NCBI GenBank assembly: GCA_021399435.1
Contig: JAJTUP010000025.1
Coordinates: forward strand, 186,001 to 250,000
Direction: 5' to 3'
Source: Diaporthe sp. PMI_573
Taxonomy: Eukaryota; Ascomycota; Sordariomycetes; Diaporthales; Diaporthaceae
Length of the DNA: 64,000 nucleotides
In this document: positions 57,437 through 64,000 of the stretch, piece by piece
How positions within the stretch are numbered: position 1 is the stretch's first letter
How the letters are laid out: each line of letters starts with the position of its first letter
The notes under the pieces: generated by a model
The model's database searches: none
What the model was told of the DNA's origin: nothing
Seen by the model: the letters and a program-made list of their open reading frames with translations, nothing else
Made by a program: the position numbers and the translations under genes

Positions 57437-60400
57437 TGAGTGCCTCGCGGGGTGCCTGGGGGTGCCTGGGGGTGCCTGAGGGTGCGAGAGGCAGATAGGG
57501 AGCAGATGGATAGACAGATAGATATGAGATATGAGATAGGGCGACGGGCGGGTGGCGCGGGAGACAAGGGGAGCTGAGGACTGGAAGGGAGGGGTGTAGT
57601 TGAGTTCCGAGAGGTCAGGAGGCGCAGAGTCGAATTAGTATGTAGCACAGGCTGGTGGCTGTTCCGATTCCTGAGTGCTGTTTCGAATTACGATCGGGAG
57701 TGACGGTCTTCACCGCTTGTCCTTGTCGCGACAACAGAGAGAATAAGAAGGAAAGAGTATCAGACCCGAGGATGCGATGCGGGTCGAGCTGAGCTGTGCG
57801 CTATGTGCTATGATGGGCTGGGCTGGGCTGAGCTGTAGAGTCGACGTTTGGTGGCTGTCGCAACGGGCTCTGAATGGTCTGGCGTGGTTCTGGTCCTGGT
57901 TGGATACCGATAGGAGCTATAGCCAGGCCGTAGAGAGCTTGAGTATTGTTTGGGAAGCAGGACGGAGGGCTTGGTCGAATGGGATGATGCGATGGGTAAG
58001 GTAAGGTAGAGTTGAGGCTATTCCACCAGGTCGGTATGGATAATGATTGATGGTCATGCGGATCAGGATCAGGATCAGGGTCAGGTAATGCGACAAACGG
58101 CGTCAAAGCGGAGTGCAATGCAATCGTCCTCGGCAGGTGGTGGGAGAAGGATAAGGGAAGTGGAGAGAGGGAGTGGGTGGGGAGTGGGTTTGGATGCGGA
58201 TGTGGATATGGCTGGATGTGTGTGGTTTGGGGGAGGGCAGTGCATCCGTCTGGTCCTGATGTTATCCTTCCTGTCCTGTCGTGTCCTGCCCTTTCCTGCC
58301 CTTTCCTATCCTTATTAACTGCCCTTTCCTCCTGCAAACCAAATTGTATGCTGTAGACTAGTGAATGTACTGTAATTGAATGTTCCAAACAGATATTTGA
58401 CTAAGATATATAAAATAAAATGTGTCTTAACTACCAGCTGGAACCAGGTCAAGTCAGTCACAGTGACACGCCCACACCCACATGTCGTAAGGTTTTAGAC
58501 ATGCACTCGAAATGGAGGGGACTCGACTGGACACTGGATGGACTGGGAACGAGTGGCAGCAGAAACGGACTTGAGGATGGACATCAAGGTGTGGGCATGT
58601 GGTGTGTGAGGGGGGGTGCCTTCCATCTGGGAATGAATGGGGAGAGCTGCAAAATGGAGGGGCTGGTGGGCGAGACATGCTCATCCCTGACACCATGCAA
58701 GTCCAATGCAAGGGAAGGGAACGGCCGTTTTGGAGACCATCCAGCCCGGACCAATCACCCTCGACCTTCATCCAACCGCTCAACCACGCAACCCCACCCT
58801 CCCTCGTGTGCGTGTCACCGTGTGTGGTGTTCCGTCCCTTTCACCTTGAGATCATGCATACCCCCCTTCTCTCCGTCTTCTCTCCCTCACCCCATCACTC
58901 TCTACCGTGCAGCCGTGACAGCCCAGTCTCGACATGAACAAGTGCCTTTGTCCTGCCATGCCTGCCATGCCTGCCTGTCTCGCCCAGCTTTTCCATGTTT
59001 CTGGCTGATATTGATCGCCCCGAATAGCGGCGGGTTCCTGAGACATGTCTTTACTCGGGTCCGGGCTGCTACGTGCGGGATGTACTCCTCCATGGAGAGA
59101 TAGTCCGTGGGACCGTGGTCTGATAAGCGACTGAACTACCTCAGTGTCCATATTTATCTGCTCCCCAAGGCAGTCAAGGTTGGTCACATCATGTTTGTGT
59201 TTGTTCGAGAAGCTGGACGCACCGACAGATGGACCCCAACGGATGGAGACCTGCACTGCAAGCACTCAAACTAATCGACACTCCCGCATACACCCTGCTT
59301 CCGATGCAGCTGCACACTTCCATCTCCCATGTGCCATCTACCTAGCAGCCTAGGTACCCGTCCGCTTCCATTACCTAGTGCACAGTATTTCTCTTGCCCA
59401 AGACCCCCACTGTCCCGCTCCCCTCCTGACTCCCGCTCAATCCACAGAGCCCACCCCATCTGTCCACATGACAGCTTGCAGGAGATCCACTGGATCGTTG
59501 AAAAAAGGGGGCCCGACTGATCACACGCTAGCCCATCTCGTGTCTGCTGTGAGCCCTATGTGTAACCGTACGTGGGCAGACTGACAGACTGTGCCATCGT
59601 TGCCGCTACGAACAGAGGCAAGAGAGGGTGTCTGGTTTCCCGAGCTATAGTAGTGCTCCCGTCCGAGATGGACAGCCCGAAACATGACAGTCGGTCGCTA
59701 TCATAGCTGTTGGCTGCTGGCTGCAACGTCTACCCGTTTCTGGTCTATAAACAGACTATGGTGTATAATCTAGACTGGACGCAGGTATCTCAGGTCCGCC
59801 AGTATCGACGCATTGGATGCTGTATGCGCTCGAACGCGGCGAAATGCATACAGAACACCACAGCAGCAGCACCACCATCCCTCGGTTTCAACTCCCCTCT
59901 CGATCCCGCCGGCAAATCTAATGGGCTGCAAGGATCAGCCATGATCCCATCATGCAACACGTAGCACTGCATGCATGCGCTACCTTACGCTACCACCCTC
60001 CTTCACCCTCCCTTCCACGCCATCTCACTCGTCCCTCTGCCGCCCCTCGCTTGGCTGACTGCTCACCCTCTGGGGCCACCTGACATGAACTGCCACACTG
60101 CTGAATGGTGCGATAAGGAACTTCCACTGTAGATAGCTGACTCTTGCACACAAGAAAGCCAGCAGAAGAGGGCAGAGTGCAGAAGACGGCGACGTCATAG
60201 GAAAGTAGAGGAGGGAAGGGGGGGCTGGAGGACCCGGGACACATGCTTCCCGTACCTGCTTATTAGCCGCGCTGCTTTTGGCTCGGCCTCCGGGTTCGTT
60301 TGGGGCCAGCGCATGCACACCTTGGCTTGGGTCCTTATCTGATGTTGCTTCTGTGTGCATATTCTAAGCTGCTGCATGGCGACCTGTTTTGGGGTTGGCA

Positions 60401-61441
60401 CTCGTATTGTGTGATTGTTGAGGCTCGTGGCTTGAGACATTTGTGTGAAATGAAGGCCCACGTGGCTTTCTTGCCGAGACAGCCCTCACGGTCGGTTTCG
60501 GTTCGCATGTGTGAGCGTGTTCCACTTTGCGACTGATGGTGTGAGACTTTGTGGCTATATTTTCGGTAAGAACAGCGTTTGGAGACGCTGAAGCTTGAAG
60601 CTTGAATCTTGTTGAGTTGGCCACAGCCAATACAAATCAAGTCTCCCTTTGGTGAATGATTACACGTATGCTCTAGTGCCTTAGATGCATATTGGGCAGG
60701 CCTGCAGTTCAGTTGTACATGTCACTTTGGCTCTCATAATGCAAAGTTTCTCTCTCCTTGTGTAAGTGATAGAGATAAGGTTAGGATCAGCGATCATATC
60801 GAATGATACGATACCTACATTGCTTTATCAAAATCTGGTCAGGAAATAATTATTTCACATTTCACATGGCTCTATATTTTTCCACATGCTACCACTTCTC
60901 CTTATGAGCTTAAAGTGGCTTGCCATTATGATCAGTTGAAGCTCTCAGTCGAATGCATGTCAGGTGTCGCCATACAGCTCCAGCAGGCGCACACCGTGCC
61001 GCACTTATGTACACATGTAGATAAATATCTAGTCAACAGTGAAGTAAGGTGAGATCAAGATTCACAAGGTGGGAATAGTTGCTGTCATGAATCAGCGCTG
61101 AAATTGAGTGTACTGGCTGGTCAAGATTCAACACAAACTGAAGCGTTTTTCACAGCCCTACTCGTAATATAAGTTGCGACTTGCATTAGTTTCACGAACG
61201 CACACGGCCAGTACAAGAGGATGCTTTACTATAGGGAGAGACCGGGTCTTAAGAGGTGGCGTGATGCTGTTGTGGAGGGCAGTGAATAATTCCTTGTGTC
61301 CGGCTGGATCCATACAGAAGATGGTGATTCCTTACCGGGCTCCAGGGGTGGATTAACGCGGACGTTCGTAGTGCTGCCCACCCAGTGTCTTGTAAGATGA
61401 GGCTATGTTCATTTTATAATAGTAGATAGTCTACTCATATT
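57437..61441. other. 4-kb region without a recognisable gene
   Basis: No ORF here shows a domain or convincing composition on either strand, and no tRNA or rRNA was recognised. The left part is rich in simple sequence: GGTGCCTGGG tandems (57449-57486), GATA/GAGATAT repeats (about 57505-57540), GGGCTGGGCTG (about 57810), GGATCAGGATCAGG (about 58060) and TTTCCTGCCC repeats (about 58290). It could hold a long leader, a non-coding RNA or the promoter of a distant gene. Confidence 0.45.
57449..57486. repeat. 10-bp tandem repeat
   Basis: Three perfect copies of GGTGCCTGGG-type units (the third ends GAG) followed by a partial unit, just upstream of the ATG at 57436 of the minus-strand candidate gene. 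Confidence 0.85.
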
Positions 61442-63389
61442 TCATAAACTGGTGGCATTGACCCGACATAACCGACCATTCTCACTCGGAAGAGTATTAG
61501 CCGTCACCACCTGCCAGAACTCGCTGCCCACAGCCGTGGCCGCATAGAAGACCTCGCCCGGGTCGTACTTCCTCTTGATCTCCAGCAGCCGGGGGTACTT
61601 GTCACCCCAAAACGCCTGCTGGAAGTCCGGCTCCATACGGTCCGACTCGGCGAGGTAGCTGCCGGCGCCGGGGGTGATGTCCCGCCAGCGCTGCATGTCC
61701 CCGAACGTGTGCTCGTTGCGGGCCTCCCAGATCTGCTCGGTCGTGGCGTTGACGCTCCACCTCACCGACTGGATGGCGAACAGCACGTTCTCGCGCCACG
61801 CCGGGTTCACCGCGTTGTCTGGGTCGTCTGGGGACGTCGCCTTGATGTTGAAGCCGACGACGACGCGGTTGCGCTCCGAGGAGAGGCGGATGTTGGCGAA
61901 GGTCGTGTTGAGGAGGTCTGGGTCCTCAAAGTTGGCGCGCGGGAATAGTCTGGATCCGTAGTTGGAGTTGACTTTTTGGATCGACTCCAAGGGGAAGGAT
62001 TCCACCCAGGCGGGATAGAAGGAGTCGTAGTGGGTGATGTTTGGGTCGACCTTTATTCCAAGTGTGTCCAGTTGTGTAAGCCATGGACCTAGGATGGATT
62101 CGGTCTCTGCTAGGTTCTTGTTTGGCGCGAAAAAGGGGGTCATTTGGAATGTCCACACCCCTTGCTTTGGACTGTTCGGAAGCAGCACGAAGTACGCATA
62201 TGTTCCGAGATCGGCGTTTGTAGGGAAGTAGTCGAAGTAGGCTCGCACCCCAGCCCAGAAGGTCTCATTTCCGACTGTAGATGTGTCGAATGAGAACCTC
62301 GACGCCGTGGTCTGCACATCCGGATGCGCCATGACTGTCACAGACGTGGCGACGCCGAACGTGCTGCCGCCCCCTCCGCGGAGTGCCCAGAACAGATCCG
62401 TGTTCTGGGTGAAGTCGGCAGTCACAAAGTTCCCATCCGGAGTCACAACCTCAAATGCGAGAACCTGGTCGGCCCCAGTGCCGTAGATGGAGCTCAACGG
62501 ACTGTGTCCGCCGCCCTGGATATAGCCGCCCATAACGCCCACAGTCTACGCCGTTCAGTTAGTTCTGAGAAAAATAATTCTCATTTTGTTCAATGCTGCC
62601 AAGAATGAGACTTACCTGGCCCTCGCCACCAACCACAACTTTGCTCTTCTCGCTAGCAGCCTTGTATACCTCGAACGCCTGGACACCCGTCCCGCACTTG
62701 AACGCAGCACCGGAATAGCCGCCGGCCTCGTCCTCATACTCGGGGATGTACTGAATATCCTTAAAGTGCCTAGTCCAGATACTCAGGGACTCGGCGCCAC
62801 CAGACTTGCCAGAGAAGTCATGCCCCGTGTTCTTGACCACGAGCCGCACGCCCGTGTTGCGGGCAAAGTTGACGCCCGCCTGCACGTGCTTCGGCGTCGT
62901 GGCGTTGATGACATACATCGGGAAGCCGCCCGCCGTGCAGCCCTTGCTGTCGTAGATGCTGGGCGGCATGCAGGTGAGGCCCTGGTAGATGGGGGAGAAC
63001 ATCTCGATCGGGTCCTGGAGGTGGATGTACGAGTTGGTCCAGTTGACGGAGATCTTGCTGCACTCGGCCGCGTCGTAGTACGGCCCGTCGTAGCAGACTG
63101 ACGCCCGCGGGTGCGGCTTCAGGAGGTTCCCGTCCACGGCCTGGTTGAGCGCCGTCCATGTCTCGTCCGACGGCCAGTCGACATCGCCCGGGTAGACCTT
63201 GCAGGATCGGTTGCCGGCTTGGCTGTTCGACTGGGTGCCGGATTGGAACAGGTGGCTGGACTCACTTGGTAGTGCTTCGATGTCCGCCGCAGTGAGCTGC
63301 TCTTTTTCCGACTCGAAGAGCTCCGGTGCGGCCTGGCCACATCTGGCCAGGAGTAGGCCAGCACAAAGCGAGACCCGAAGAGCTGACAT
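61442..63389 (-). CDS. Secreted FAD-linked oxidoreductase, BBE-like
   Basis: Exons complement(62616..63389) and complement(61442..62545), joined over a 70-bp intron (GTAAGT...CGTAG), give 625 residues. A signal peptide (ALRVSLCAGLLLARCGQA) marks secretion. The FAD-binding PCMH-type domain includes the flavin-attachment motif NTGHDFSGKS, VVGGEGQTVGVMGGYIQGGGHS across the splice, and LFWALRGGGGSTFGVATSV. A C-terminal berberine-bridge-type domain ends with WGDKYPRLLEIKRKYDP. The second Cys that attaches flavin bicovalently in plant BBE is not seen in the expected place, so attachment is probably through His only. Fungal members oxidise sugars or secondary metabolites; the substrate here is unknown. 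Confidence 0.9.
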
Positions 63390-64000
63390 GATATATCAGT
63401 ACTGTACTCTGCAGGCCACAGACGACTAACACATACCGACATAGAAGGCCTTGAAGCTATCTCAGCTGGCGACACAATTTATTGTTTTTCGACAAAGTAG
63501 AATTTCTGGGTCCGCCACCCGATAGACGGGCCCCGTTGCCTTGGCTTTGCAACCTCATTTCAAACTACTAGTGTTACTCGCCAGCTCGCTTTGCCTCCCC
63601 ATAAGTTTTAAGGGTCGTTCCGGCGCGCGGTCAGCACTAGATGATTCCGGGCTTTATCCAGGGGCGCGGGAGTCCAATGGCACCCCGGCCCGCCGCCGAT
63701 CTCCTCGGCGTACAACACTCTTCCGAGCGCGTATAGTAATTAAACTACAAATTTTGAAGTCATGAATGCGATGTGAGCTTAAGCGAGACCGGCAGATGAT
63801 TGATCGAGCCCCTAGTAACATTGACGATTTGTTGTACATCTGCCTTAAGTCGTCTTTACGCGATTCAGTTTGCCCCTTAGCTAGACTGAGGTGCTTACAA
63901 TCTTCTCAGTGCGGCCCGTCACAGAACCATCCATAGTTATACTGAATTCTCCCCACATCAGTGGTGGCAGGGTTAACCTGACCAGCAGGGCTCGATGGCA
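63390..64000. other. Upstream region of the oxidoreductase, no gene seen
   Basis: The last 610 bp hold the promoter side of the FAD oxidoreductase gene. No further gene was recognised before the window edge. Confidence 0.5.

Noticed and set aside
58420..59103. 227-residue plus-strand ORF in the 4-kb gap
   Set aside because: No domain, low-complexity His/Pro/Ser-rich composition, no intron or codon signal.
1..64000. tRNA, rRNA or CRISPR features
   Set aside because: No cloverleaf with A and B boxes, no rRNA-like sequence and no regularly spaced direct repeats were recognised by eye; a tRNAscan-type search could still find a tRNA.

Overview
The window looks like the genome of a filamentous ascomycete (Pezizomycotina, most like a Sordariomycete). 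The genes are split by short introns of about 40-115 bp with CTAAC/CTGAC-like branch sites. They include fungus-specific families (GH125/Mug157-like, Hul5-type HECT ligase, Pab1, wax-synthase-like acyltransferase, NLR-related proteins). All family assignments and splice sites were read by eye from motifs and reading frame; no database search was run.

Region 1 (1-12 kb) is accessory. A partial ankyrin-repeat gene enters from the left edge. Next is a small secondary-metabolism group: a squalene-hopene-type triterpene cyclase fused in one gene to a sterol/UDP-type glycosyltransferase (1945-6417, minus), a divergent cytochrome P450 (7647-9484, plus), a decayed second P450 (about 9907-10500, minus) and a membrane O-acyltransferase of the wax-synthase-like family (10535-11938, plus) with a TAG as its apparent fifth codon. 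The cyclase-glycosyltransferase architecture is that of enfumafungin/fuscoatroside-type synthases, so the group probably makes, or once made, an acylated triterpene glycoside. This is the most notable system in the window.

Region 2 (12.5-35.6 kb) is rich in mobile elements and in genes resembling fungal innate-immunity or allorecognition factors. In order: a 340-bp MITE with a 9-bp target duplication; a HEAT-repeat gene cut from its C-terminal half by one in-frame TGA; a STAND/NACHT-like gene with a degenerate P-loop; a six-exon AAA+ ATPase gene with a Gln/Pro-rich tail; and a DUF2235 (Tle1-like hydrolase)-GTPase fusion gene interrupted by a 1.85-kb pogo/Fot-like transposon whose own transposase carries RIP-like stop codons. 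Two diverged direct repeats (about 25.4 and 35.2 kb) bracket the last part.

Region 3 (34-63.4 kb) is mostly housekeeping or conserved: a PARP-type-zinc-finger-like protein, an MFS transporter, a secreted SMP-30/lactonohydrolase-like enzyme, a GH125 gene with an apparent 1-nt frameshift, the HECT ligase Hul5, a small cysteine-rich secreted protein, Pab1 with an A-rich 5' leader, a small zinc-ribbon-like ORF, a conserved membrane/coiled-coil protein and a secreted BBE-type FAD oxidase. A 4-kb stretch (57.4-61.4 kb) has no recognisable gene. Four introns in the window appear to use GC rather than GT donors. No rRNA, tRNA or CRISPR was recognised.
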